Of a stretch of DNA of 64,000 nt, positions 1-8,558 are shown piece by piece (position 1 is the first letter of the stretch; the number at the start of each line of letters is the position of its first letter). This stretch comes from Acidimicrobiia bacterium (GTDB lineage: Bacteria > Acidobacteriota > Vicinamibacteria > Vicinamibacterales > SCN-69-37). The stretch lies in contig VFZF01000013.1 in NCBI GenBank assembly GCA_016871335.1, positions 1 to 64,000 of the forward strand. The letters run 5' to 3'. Below the pieces are notes generated by a model. That model worked only from the letters and a program-made list of their open reading frames with translations, was not told where the DNA came from and ran no database searches. A program made the translations under genes and the position numbers.

Positions 1-489
1 TCGGCGAGCAGGCGCTTGTGCATCCCTACCTTGAACTTCGAGGTGGCCCAGAGCGGACAACACCGCACGACCGGCGTCGAACTCGATGTCAACGGACGCA
101 TCTCAGACCACGTCAGCCTGATCGGCCACTACACCACCATGAACGGACGCGTGATCACTGACCCGGCCTTTCAGCCGGGTCGTCGCATCGGCGGCGCGCC
201 GGAGCATACTGGCAGTCTGTGGCTGAGCGTGACGAAGGACCACTGGACCGTGGCTGCCGGCGCGTTCGGACGGACACAGATGAAGGGCTTCACCAGCAGT
301 GACGCGTTTCTGCCTGGCTACGTCACGGCGGACGGAATGGCGGCGGGGCGGTGGTCGCCGCGACTGCGCCTGCAGCTCAACGTCACCAACGTGTTTGATC
401 GCCGCACCTACATCACCGGCGCCGGGTCCAGCATTGCCTACCCAGGCACACCACGTTCCGTGAAGGGCGCGGTGACCCTGACCTTCTGA
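1..489 (+). CDS. TonB-dependent siderophore-type receptor, C-terminal part (5' end outside window)
   Basis: The frame is open from the first base of the window, so this is the end of a longer gene. The visible 162 or so residues alternate hydrophobic and polar residues as in outer-membrane beta strands. They contain the last-strand pattern NVTNVFDRRTY, typical of TonB-dependent siderophore receptors, and end in a terminal phenylalanine, the usual signal for BAM-mediated barrel assembly. The plug domain and TonB box are not visible. The stop codon overlaps the start of the following permease gene by one base (TGATG), so the two are probably co-transcribed. An outer-membrane importer beside an ABC export operon containing an iron-sulfur protein suggests metal or metallophore traffic, but the substrate cannot be read from the sequence. 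Confidence 0.8.
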   Translation, partial: SASRRLCIPTLNFEVAQSGQHRTTGVELDVNGRISDHVSLIGHYTTMNGRVITDPAFQPGRRIGGAPEHTGSLWLSVTKDHWTVAAGAFGRTQMKGFTSSDAFLPGYVTADGMAAGRWSPRLRLQLNVTNVFDRRTYITGAGSSIAYPGTPRSVKGAVTLTF

Positions 490-1824
490 TGTTGGCTCTG
501 CGTCACGCCCTCCGTCGCCTTGCGGCAGCGCCAGGGTTCACGATCACGGCGATCGTGGCCCTGGCGCTGGGCATCGGCGCCAACGGTGCCGTCTTCTCGG
601 CGGTGCACGGTCTGCTGGTGCGGTCGCTGCCGTTTCCAGACGCCGATCGCATCGTTCGCATCACCAGCGTTCGCGGCGAGACCGACGGACCACTCAGTGT
701 GCCGGAGCAGGATGATCTGCGGGCGTTGCCGGGCATCTTCGAATCCGTCGCGCTCTACACCGATCAAGGCATGTACAACGCCAGCGGTTTTGGCGATCCT
801 GAGGAACTGCCCGCGACCATCACGACTCATGACCTGACGACGGTGCTGGGCATTGCGCCGCGTCTCGGCACCATGTTCCCAGCCGAATTCGATCGCTCCC
901 GCGCGTTCGGCCTTGTCATCTCACATTCGCTGTGGCAGCGGCGTTTTGCCGGCACACCTGACATCGTCGGCCGCACGATGACACTGGACGGCGCAGAGGG
1001 GTACACGATCTACGGAGTACTGCCGCCCGGCATCAGTTTTCCATCCGATGCCGACCTGTTTCGCAGCGCAGGCATCTCCCCGGCCGGCGCGCCCGCCTAC
1101 ACCCGGCGAGACGTACGACAACGCATGGGATTGGGTCGACTGCAACCCGGCGTGACGATGGAACAGGCGCGTCAGGCCACCAACCCGTGGATGACCGTCG
1201 TCGGCGTGGCCGCTGACATCAGGCACGTCTCCCCCCGGTCGGTGGAATACAACGTCTACCGGCCGTATCGACAGTACTGGGCCGGCGGTTCGTGGTTTGT
1301 CGCTCGCGTCGCACGCGGCGATGCCGCGGCCTTGCTGCCCCAGGCTACGCAGCTGGTGGGTGGCCTTGACCCGAACCAGTCGTTTTTTGATGCGATGTCG
1401 TTTGATGCACGAGTGAAGCGATTGATGTGGAGAGAACAACTCGCCAGCCAGCTGGTGGGCGCGTTTGGCCTGGTAGCGGCGCTGCTGGCCGTGGTGGGAC
1501 TGGCCGGCCTGGTCGGCTACACCGTTCGCCAGCGGCGTCGCGAAATCGGCGTGCGGCTGGCCCTGGGGGCCAGCGATCGACAGGTGATGCGAACCCTTCT
1601 GTCTGACGTGGTCATGCTGGTGGTCATTGGCATGGCGTCCGGTGCCGGCATCATCGCCGGCGTGCACCGTCTATTTGGCCATCTTCTGTTTGAACCGAGC
1701 TGGGGCGACTATGTGTTGACGCTGGGCGTGCCGCTGCTTCTGGCGATCGTCGCCACCGGCGTTGCAGGAGTCACGGCCTGGCCGGGGGGCACGGATTCCG
1801 CTCACGGACGTGCTGCGAGGATAG
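489..1824 (+). pseudogene. Collapsed ADOP-type FtsX/MacB permease with a 3' frameshift
   Basis: ADOP permeases normally have about 800 residues: two MacB periplasmic domains, each followed by an FtsX membrane domain. Here an N-terminal membrane segment (about residues 14-38) and the first periplasmic domain run to VTMEQARQAT (near base 1190). They then join in frame to the end of the second periplasmic domain (PWMTVVGVAADIRH) and the last FtsX domain (about residues 318-430). The first FtsX domain and most of the second periplasmic domain are missing. Near the 3' end a run of six G (1784-1789) shifts the frame. With five G the protein would end in RIPLTDVLRG at 1824, the normal family ending; as sequenced it reads on to 1988 in meaningless sequence. 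It is either an inactivated gene or a halved permease with a damaged tail. Confidence 0.75.
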
Positions 1825-1944
1825 GACGACACGCCATCCCTCACCCCGCCTCGATGCATCCGCATAAACAGCCCGTCGTGCGCCTTCGGCAAGCTCACTC
1901 CCAGGCTACACACGGTCAGGGACGGTCGCGCCGACCGGCGACGG

Positions 1945-2247
1945 TCAGCGGAGTCTCCCGGCGCGCTCAGGGACGCGCCGCTTCTTGAGGGACTTCCGCA
2001 CTCCGCCCGCGCCGGCGACCAACTCCACCAGATGCCGTCGAGCCTTGCCGGAATCCATGCGCATGAACCACTCCAGCGACCCGTCGATGTCGGGGCCGAC
2101 CACAGGGCCGTCGCAGACGCGCTGGCACCGCACGTCGGCAAGATCAGCCACGGGACTCAGACAGTCACGTAGTTGCTGACAGGCGCGCGCACGGCGGCAG
2201 GAAGAACCCTGACAAACGAAGACGGTGGGGCGCCGCCAGGACGACAC
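1945..2247 (-). CDS. Thioredoxin-like [2Fe-2S] ferredoxin domain protein
   Basis: This 100-residue protein starts with a short beta strand (TVFVC) and has cysteines at 12 and 17 (C-x4-C) and at 41 and 45 (C-x3-C) followed by DGP. That is the ligand pattern of the thioredoxin-like [2Fe-2S] ferredoxins also found at the NuoE C terminus. The tail (residues 75-100) is basic and unlike a folded domain. It is the last gene of the minus-strand ABC operon, 18 bases after the DUF3299 gene, so it is probably co-transcribed. It may carry electrons or sense iron or redox for that transporter; this is inferred only from position. Codon pattern and the spaced cysteines make it far more credible than the overlapping frames on either strand. 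Confidence 0.75.
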   Translation of the reverse strand: MSSWRRPTVFVCQGSSCRRARACQQLRDCLSPVADLADVRCQRVCDGPVVGPDIDGSLEWFMRMDSGKARRHLVELVAGAGGVRKSLKKRRVPERAGRLR

Positions 2248-2265
2248 GCCACCCGGCCGCTGACG

Positions 2266-2856
2266 TCAGTAGCCCACATAGATGGCATCAGCCTTCATGC
2301 GATAGATGCTGACCAGCTGCCCATTGTCGAACTCCTCGCCGACCTCCATGACACCAAACACCCGAATCGGCGTGTGCACAAACACCGTTCGCCGTCCGCC
2401 GGCCATCGTCACGTCGATCCGCTGGTTGGGAATGCTGGGTGCGCCGAACTGACACATGTCGTAACTGGCATTGAGCACGAAGGTGCGGACACCGCCGTCG
2501 TAGTCAAGCGGCATCATGAAGCCGTCGACACTGACGCGCTTGCCGTGCAGGTCCCGAATGTCCTTCGGAATCGTGGAGAACGATGTGGTGGTCGGGATGC
2601 CGGCCAGACGTGCGGGCTCCACGTACTCAAACGCCGCCAGTTCCCTGAACGACAAGCGACGATGATTCGTCTGATAGTCGCGCAGCCGTTCCTCACGCAC
2701 GATGGTGGAATAGTCCACCGCCGCATCGTACGAAGGCGCGCTGCCTCCAGCGAGCCACCAGACGATGCCCGCCACGATGGCCAGCGCAATCAGTGCATCA
2801 GCCCACAACGGTCGTGACTGGGCGGCGGTCTTGGTCTTCACGTCGGGAGTCCTCAC
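2266..2856 (-). CDS. DUF3299 family envelope protein
   Basis: I start this 196-residue protein at GTG 2856, which overlaps the stop of the upstream permease by one base (TAGTG); a longer frame upstream only repeats the permease in another frame. It has one membrane segment near residues 14-33 (ALIALAIVAGIVWW), then a soluble domain with the DUF3299 core: KRVSVDGFMMPLDYDG, a conserved cysteine in YDMCQFG, and the strand pattern after it. DUF3299 proteins are usually periplasmic and encoded beside FtsX-like permeases and their ATPases, exactly as here. I recall a comparable arrangement in zinc-regulated operons of Vibrio, but that parallel is from memory. The molecular role is unknown. Confidence 0.8.
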   Translation of the reverse strand: MRTPDVKTKTAAQSRPLWADALIALAIVAGIVWWLAGGSAPSYDAAVDYSTIVREERLRDYQTNHRRLSFRELAAFEYVEPARLAGIPTTTSFSTIPKDIRDLHGKRVSVDGFMMPLDYDGGVRTFVLNASYDMCQFGAPSIPNQRIDVTMAGGRRTVFVHTPIRVFGVMEVGEEFDNGQLVSIYRMKADAIYVGY

Positions 2857-4109
2857 TATGACAACGGCGTCAGGTTCGATGCCACATCCGTCCGGTACGC
2901 CTTGAATGCCGGCACGAGGCCTGAGAGAGCGCCGAGGGCAATCATCCCCGCCGGCGTGAGCCACAACGCGTGGTCAAACCGGAGGGCATCAAGCACCACA
3001 CCGGTCTGTGCACGGACGATCACGTAGGCGGCCGACAGAATCGCGCCGTACACCAGAAATCCGACCACCGTGCCGAGCGCCGTGATCGTCGTCGACTCGA
3101 GCACGATGGCCGAAAACACCGTCGTCCGCCGCGCGCCCAGCGCCCGCAGGATGGCGAATTCGCGCCGCCGTTCGTTCATCGTGTTGTAGATGCTCGCCAG
3201 AATCGAGCCGGCCGCCACGATCACGACGAGATAGGCCACCATCGTGAGAATCCGGCTGACCCAGCCGATGCGCTGGAACAGTTCCGCCATGACGCGTCCG
3301 ATCGGCCAGGCCAGCGTCGCCACCTTGCCTTGCTGATTGATGGTCTGGTTGAGGATGAAGCCCGCCTGCGGATTCCGGAGCTTCAGCATGACGGCGCTGA
3401 CCTCGCGGTGTTCCTCGGGGACGGCTTCGTCCGCCGTCGGGCGGTACACCGTACCGCTGCCGCGCAGCACGTGACCGGACATCCTGAAGATGCCCTCGAT
3501 CGGAATCCACAGGACCCGGTCCGATGGTCCGTTGGTCGGCTCCATGATGCCGACCACGGTGTAGGTATCTTCGTGACGGGCCTTTTCGTCGAATTGCAGG
3601 CCATGGTAGGGCTGGAACGTCGACCCGAGTGTCAGCCCGAGCCGCTCAGCGACGTAGTAGCCCAGCACCGCCTCCTTCTGCGACTCGTCGAAGACCCGTC
3701 CACCCGGCCTGAGCACGAACCCCTGCCCTTCGCGGTACGTGAAGTCCGTGAACATCTGGGTTGTGGTGCCGACGATCCGGTAGCCCTGGTAGTTGTCGCC
3801 AACGGCGTAGGGGATGGCGAGTGTGACGCGCGGGTCGTCTGCCATCTCGCGGTAGAGCGACCACGGGATGTTGCCGGGTGAGGTCTCGAGGTGAAAGACC
3901 GTATTGAGGACGAGCTGCAACTGAGACCCGCGCGCTCCGAGCACGGCATCAAATCCCACACGGCCGCCCGTGAACGCGTCATAGGTCTGCGAATTGATCG
4001 CAAACACACTCATCGTCAGACCCGCCGCCAGACCGACCGACGCGATCGTGACCGCCGAGGAAAGCGCGTGGTGCCGCAAACTGCGGCGCACGAGGGACAT
4101 CAGCGTCAT
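2856..4109 (-). CDS. FtsX/MacB-like ABC transporter permease
   Basis: The protein has 417 residues when started at ATG 4109, which overlaps the stop of the upstream ATPase gene by four bases (ATGA). It has the single MacB/LolC architecture: membrane segment 1 near residues 17-37, a large periplasmic domain, then three membrane segments (roughly 285-310, 340-365 and 380-400). The cytoplasmic motif NERRREFAILRALGA lies between them, the coupling region of this family. With the LolD-like ATPase encoded just upstream it should form a mechanotransmission-type ABC complex that acts on a periplasmic partner, most plausibly the DUF3299 protein encoded downstream. It is of normal length and intact, unlike the two ADOP permeases in this window. 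Confidence 0.9.
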   Translation of the reverse strand: MTLMSLVRRSLRHHALSSAVTIASVGLAAGLTMSVFAINSQTYDAFTGGRVGFDAVLGARGSQLQLVLNTVFHLETSPGNIPWSLYREMADDPRVTLAIPYAVGDNYQGYRIVGTTTQMFTDFTYREGQGFVLRPGGRVFDESQKEAVLGYYVAERLGLTLGSTFQPYHGLQFDEKARHEDTYTVVGIMEPTNGPSDRVLWIPIEGIFRMSGHVLRGSGTVYRPTADEAVPEEHREVSAVMLKLRNPQAGFILNQTINQQGKVATLAWPIGRVMAELFQRIGWVSRILTMVAYLVVIVAAGSILASIYNTMNERRREFAILRALGARRTTVFSAIVLESTTITALGTVVGFLVYGAILSAAYVIVRAQTGVVLDALRFDHALWLTPAGMIALGALSGLVPAFKAYRTDVASNLTPLS

Positions 4110-4780
4110 GAGGGAAGACTCCCGGCCCGGTTGAGGACCGCCAGATCCGCACAGCGGTCGAACGAGCTGAGGATGGTGGGGTCGTGGCTCACGAGCAGCA
4201 ACGCGGCCTGTTGTTCGCTGCACACTTCACGGATCAGCGCGAGGGCCTCGCCGGCGTGCCGTTGATCGAGGTTGCCGGTGGGTTCGTCCGCGAGGACCAG
4301 TCGTGGGCGGTTGGCCAGAGCCCGCGCCACTGCCACGCGTTGCTGCTGGCCGATCGACAGCTGCGCGGGCCGGTAGTCGAGGCGGTGAGACAGGCCCACG
4401 CGCTCCAGCAGACCGCGCGCATGAGCCCGATCGACACCAGGGCCGAACATCATCCCGAGCATGACGTTCTCCAGCGCGGTGTATCCCTGCAACAGGTTGA
4501 AGTTCTGGAACACGAAACCAAGCGTCCGGGCGCGCACCCGATCCCGTCCACTCTCGGTCATCGCTGTCAAGTGCTGCCCATCGAGCTGAATGGAGCCCGA
4601 GTCCGCCTGCAGGATGCCCGCGATCAAGTTGAGAAATGTCGTCTTGCCCGATCCACTCGCGCCGCGCACGGCGACCTGCTCACCGGCCGCGAGTGTGAAC
4701 GAGGGGACATCCACGATAGGCGTCCGTTCGCCGTCCGGCGACACAAAACTCTTCTGAAGATTCGAAACGGAGAGCAGCAT
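4106..4780 (-). CDS. ABC transporter ATPase, LolD/MacB type
   Basis: This is a 224-residue ATPase of normal length. Walker A is GASGSGKTT at 40-48, the signature is LSIGQQQ at 141-147, Walker B is LVLADE at 161-166 followed by PTGNLD, and the switch histidine is H199. The PTGNLD string and the small size are typical of ATPases that serve FtsX-like permeases (LolD, MacB, FtsE). It overlaps the permease gene by four bases and follows the ABC-2 ATPase gene by nine bases. One operon thus carries two ABC systems of different type: this one with the FtsX permease, and the upstream one with two ABC-2 permeases. Confidence 0.92.
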   Translation of the reverse strand: MLLSVSNLQKSFVSPDGERTPIVDVPSFTLAAGEQVAVRGASGSGKTTFLNLIAGILQADSGSIQLDGQHLTAMTESGRDRVRARTLGFVFQNFNLLQGYTALENVMLGMMFGPGVDRAHARGLLERVGLSHRLDYRPAQLSIGQQQRVAVARALANRPRLVLADEPTGNLDQRHAGEALALIREVCSEQQAALLLVSHDPTILSSFDRCADLAVLNRAGSLPS

Positions 4781-4789
4781 GGTGACGGA

Positions 4790-5494
4790 CTAGTCGTGCA
4801 TGTGCTCGAGATACAGCCGTTCAAGATCGGCATGGCCGAGGTCGGCGGTGTCGAGTGTCGCCACCAGATGGCCGTGTTTCATGATGCCCACGCGGGTCCC
4901 GGACTCCTTGGCCCGGAACAGATCGTGGGTGGCCATTAGGATCGCCACCCCCTGGTCGCGGAGCTTCTGCAGCAGCGCGGAGAACTCGTTCGACGCCTTC
5001 GGGTCCAGGCCGGAGGTCGGCTCGTCGAGCAGCAGCGCGCTGGCCTTCTTGGCAAGCGCGATCGCGATGCCGACTTTCTGACGCATGCCCTTCGAGTAGG
5101 TCGAGACACGCTTGAGCGCCGCCTCGCGTCCGAGACCGACCTCATCAAGCAACGCCAGAAGATCGGCGTGGGCATACTGGTCGTGCCCGGCGAGCGCACT
5201 GAAGTACTCAAGGTTCTCGAGTCCGGAGAGATTCCGGTACAGCATCACCTGTTCCGGAATGTAGGCGACGTGTTTCTTTGACTCCACTGGCTGCGTCGTC
5301 ACGTCCAGGCCGGCGATGGTCGCCGTGCCTCCGCTGGGCTGGATGAAGTTCAGAAACAGATTGATGGTCGTCGTCTTGCCGGCACCGTTGGCGCCCAGCA
5401 GGCAGAACACCTCACCAGGACCGATCGACAGATTGAGCGGGTGCAGGGCGGTGTGGGTGCCGTACTGCTTTGTCAGATTCACAGCTTCCAGCAT
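4790..5494 (-). CDS. ABC-2 type transporter ATPase
   Basis: The 234-residue protein has Walker A GANGAGKTT at 34-42, a YSKGM signature at 133-137, Walker B LLLDE at 154-158 followed by PTSGLDP, and switch histidine H190. The YSKGMRQK signature and the overall layout match ATPases of ABC-2 exporters (CcmA/NosF-like family). It sits nine bases after the DUF3526 permease gene and should energise the two ABC-2 permeases encoded upstream (5504-8391). The substrate cannot be told from the sequence. Confidence 0.92.
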   Translation of the reverse strand: MLEAVNLTKQYGTHTALHPLNLSIGPGEVFCLLGANGAGKTTTINLFLNFIQPSGGTATIAGLDVTTQPVESKKHVAYIPEQVMLYRNLSGLENLEYFSALAGHDQYAHADLLALLDEVGLGREAALKRVSTYSKGMRQKVGIAIALAKKASALLLDEPTSGLDPKASNEFSALLQKLRDQGVAILMATHDLFRAKESGTRVGIMKHGHLVATLDTADLGHADLERLYLEHMHD

Positions 5495-5503
5495 CAGAAG
5501 TCC

Positions 5504-6964
5504 TCAGATGGAGTGCGTCAGTGGATAGGTGCGGAGCCGTCGCAGGCCGACCAGGCCACACAGGCCGGCCAGCAGTGCCAGGGCCGTGAGGGCCGTGCCG
5601 GCGCGACCCAGCACGCGGCCGGCGGATTCCTCGGTGTACGTGAACGCCGGCACGTCGTCGAACGACGCCAGCGCGGCACGCTGCACAATGCGCGGGTTGA
5701 AGTACTCGAGCCACGTGGCGTGAAAGCGGTCGACCTGGGCGCGGAAGTCCGCATGACGGTGCGGGCCCGTGCCTGCGAAGTCGTCCAGCGCCTCGCGTGC
5801 CAGCAGCGCGGGTGAGAGGAACTTGAACCACGACGCGGCCTGCTGCTGACGGGCCAGTTGCTCGTCATATCTGCGCGCCACGGGTTCGGTCATCCGCGCC
5901 ACTTCACTCGCCACGGCGACACGGGTTGCGGCGAAGTTCGGTGCCGCCGGCTGGCCGGGTGCCACCACCGGTGCCATTTCCGGATGGTCCTCGAAAAACT
6001 GCGCCAGCAGCACGCTCCCGCGCGTGCTGGCACTGTCTGACGCCTCGCGTGTGGCCTGAACAAGCTCAACGCGTGACGGCACCGGGTACGTGGCGTTGAT
6101 GATGAGATTGGTGAGTGAGGGAATCACGACTACCGCCGCCAGCCAGACCGCCGCGGTTGCCAGGGCGGTTGTCGCGGAGGACCAGCCACGGCTCGCCATC
6201 AACAGGCTGACCGCAAACCAGAAGGCCACGTAGACGAGCACGGTGACCGTCCATCCCGCCAGCCGCCATCCGGCACCGGCAGGTCCTTCGCCAAGACCGG
6301 CGATCAGCACTCCGGCACCCACCATCGCCAGAGAGACCGCAAGGACGAATCCGAACCTGACGACGACCTTGGCGGACACGACCTGCGTCAATGACACCGG
6401 TTGCGCCAGGAGCAGGGCCAGCGTGCCGTGTTCGCGTTCACCCGCCAGCAGATTAAACGCCAGGGTGATCACCACCAGTGGAAGGAGGTAGACCACCACG
6501 AAGGAGAGGTCAAACCGGCCGTCGAGCAGCCGGTGCGGGTTTTCGATCTCGGCTGCGGCGAGCATCTGCTCGCGCGGCTCGCTCGACACACGCAACGCGG
6601 AGGGCAGCAGGTCGCTCTGTCCAACAGACAACAGCGCCGTGGGCGTGGGCGGCAGGACGGCGGCACGTGACCCGGTCCGGCCGGCCAGCGTCGACGCCGA
6701 TCGAGGATCGGCGGGGATCTGGCTGTCGCCGCGCGCGATCGCCGCGTCCCGCCGAGCCAGCTGTTCCTGAAGGCGCGAATATCGCTGGCTTTCATCGCTC
6801 TGCGCCGACGTGATGCCGGCCATCACGACGGTCCGGGATTGCAGGCCGGAGTAGAGTCCCCACGCAACCGTGGTGGCGAGCAACAGCGCGAGCGGCCAGA
6901 CCAGCCCATCGGTCCGCATGATGCGCCATTCGTGCGCGGCAATGCGCCTCCAGACCCGTGTCAT
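5504..6964 (-). CDS. ABC-2 type permease (DUF3526-like)
   Basis: This 486-residue membrane protein has a membrane segment near residues 22-40, a long periplasmic stretch, a block of five or so segments between about 155 and 295, a second extracytoplasmic region and a last segment near 455-475. The pattern AGEREHGTLALLLAQPVS after the second segment is the cytoplasmic loop of ABC-2 permeases. Its start overlaps the stop of the preceding permease by four bases (ATGA). The pair most likely forms a heterodimeric channel with the ATPase encoded next. Paired permeases of this group are often found beside TonB-dependent receptor genes, as here. Confidence 0.88.
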   Translation of the reverse strand: MTRVWRRIAAHEWRIMRTDGLVWPLALLLATTVAWGLYSGLQSRTVVMAGITSAQSDESQRYSRLQEQLARRDAAIARGDSQIPADPRSASTLAGRTGSRAAVLPPTPTALLSVGQSDLLPSALRVSSEPREQMLAAAEIENPHRLLDGRFDLSFVVVYLLPLVVITLAFNLLAGEREHGTLALLLAQPVSLTQVVSAKVVVRFGFVLAVSLAMVGAGVLIAGLGEGPAGAGWRLAGWTVTVLVYVAFWFAVSLLMASRGWSSATTALATAAVWLAAVVVIPSLTNLIINATYPVPSRVELVQATREASDSASTRGSVLLAQFFEDHPEMAPVVAPGQPAAPNFAATRVAVASEVARMTEPVARRYDEQLARQQQAASWFKFLSPALLAREALDDFAGTGPHRHADFRAQVDRFHATWLEYFNPRIVQRAALASFDDVPAFTYTEESAGRVLGRAGTALTALALLAGLCGLVGLRRLRTYPLTHSI

Positions 6965-8391
6965 GCCACACCAGCCGTCGCGGAACGGCGGTCAATGACG
7001 ACTGCCGCGACAGCGAACAGGATGAAGGCCCACACCGCGAGTACGGCGATGCTGCCTGCCTGCCGGCCAAGGACGTCGGCGGTTGGCGGCGCGACGTACG
7101 TGAAGTCAGGGACGTTCGCCCAGAACGACGTGTCTGCCAGGTAGGTCTGGCCGGGTTTCTGATTGATCGCCACATCGTGATTCAACAAGCGCTGCAGATC
7201 CCGCCTGTAGGTCTCTGCCGCCGTTGCAAAGTGCCGGTGCTGGAACCAGTCGGTCCCGGACAGCCCCATCGACGACGAGCGCAGCGCAAGCGCCGGTGCG
7301 AGCCAGCCTGCGCGCCTGACAAGGGCATTCTGACGATCGAAGGTGTCATACAGGCCGCCGAAGTGTTTGTCGAACACCTCGTTGGCGTGCTCCTCCCCCT
7401 CCTGCAGCGAGACACCGGAAAAATTGATCGGGAGTTCCTCGACCGTCGAGACGCCGTATTGTGCGAGCACTGCCTGCCGCTTCGCCTGGAGCCGGGCGTT
7501 TCGTGTGGTGGCGTCGGACAGATCCAGGTTGAGGGCCTCCTGGAACTCCGCCTGCGTCGGTGTGCGATGACGCCACGCGGCCACGTCGGCCGCCAGCCGC
7601 GGTGCCGCCAGTGTGCTCACCATCCAGACAGCGAGCAGTGTGACCAGTGCGGTCCGGGATGATCGTGCAACCGATGAGACCAGCAGTGTTGCGCCCAACC
7701 AGACCGCGCACCAGAGCACGTAGATCAGTGTCAGAGCGATGAAGCGTCCAGGATCCGCGCCCGTCACGCCGGGCGGCGCCCAGAGCGTCAGGATCAGCGC
7801 GGCGACAAGAGAGGCCGGAATGCAGATGGCCGCGACGCCGGCGGACACGCCGAGGGCCTTGCCGATGAGCACCGACCGCAGGCGCACGCCCGTCGCTTGA
7901 AGCTGCCGCCACGTGCCGTCTTCGCGCTCGGACACGATGGTGCCGAAGGCCAGCAGCACGATCATCAGCGGGACCAGAACCTGCATCACCATGGCGGCCG
8001 TGAAGTCTCCGAACCGCTGCGCTGCCGACCGATCCGCGGCGGGCCGGTACCGATACTCGTTCTGCACGTGCGCCTCGAGAAGGGCGGCCACTCCGACATA
8101 GGGCTGGACGCCTGAGTCAACCGCCCCAAGCCACGACTGCGGCTTGAAGGCGTAGATGCCGTAGTGGGCGGCAGAATGGGGATTCTTGGGCGGCTGTTTC
8201 AACCAGGACGTTCTGGTGGCCGCCTGTGCCACGGCTTGTTCAGCGGCAGCCGCCGAGACATGGTGCCACCCAGACAGCAGCGCCACGCCGAGCAGCACCG
8301 CCACGATGATGCCGGCCCATCGGGCCCGGCCGTCCCGTACGAATTGCAGCATTTCCTTCCGGGCCACGCGGCCGACGATCGGGGGCGCCAT
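6961..8391 (-). CDS. ABC-2 type permease, first gene of the operon
   Basis: The protein has 476 residues when started at ATG 8391 (MAPPIVGRVARKEM). An upstream in-frame ATG at 8442 would add 17 residues that look unlike this family. It shares the layout of the next permease: a first membrane segment at about 25-45, a periplasmic region, a cluster of segments beginning near 155 with the loop SEREDGTWRQLQATG, and a final segment near the C terminus. It heads a tightly packed operon in which gaps are overlaps or at most 18 bases. No convincing Shine-Dalgarno sequence precedes the start. The divergent histidine kinase gene begins 167 bases away, which raises the possibility that the kinase/regulator pair controls this operon. 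Confidence 0.88.
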   Translation of the reverse strand: MAPPIVGRVARKEMLQFVRDGRARWAGIIVAVLLGVALLSGWHHVSAAAAEQAVAQAATRTSWLKQPPKNPHSAAHYGIYAFKPQSWLGAVDSGVQPYVGVAALLEAHVQNEYRYRPAADRSAAQRFGDFTAAMVMQVLVPLMIVLLAFGTIVSEREDGTWRQLQATGVRLRSVLIGKALGVSAGVAAICIPASLVAALILTLWAPPGVTGADPGRFIALTLIYVLWCAVWLGATLLVSSVARSSRTALVTLLAVWMVSTLAAPRLAADVAAWRHRTPTQAEFQEALNLDLSDATTRNARLQAKRQAVLAQYGVSTVEELPINFSGVSLQEGEEHANEVFDKHFGGLYDTFDRQNALVRRAGWLAPALALRSSSMGLSGTDWFQHRHFATAAETYRRDLQRLLNHDVAINQKPGQTYLADTSFWANVPDFTYVAPPTADVLGRQAGSIAVLAVWAFILFAVAAVVIDRRSATAGVA

Positions 8392-8558
8392 GATATGCGT
8401 CAGTCTGTCCGGCCCGGGAACCGGCGGTCGACGCCGATCCAATGAATGGCGAACCGGAAAATTGCCGTGCGCCGGTCATCAGGCGTCAGTAGCCATTCAT
8501 CAAGCTTCATCGGCCACTGGTTCGCTTGCAGCACCAGGCCACTGCTGCGGTCACTACA

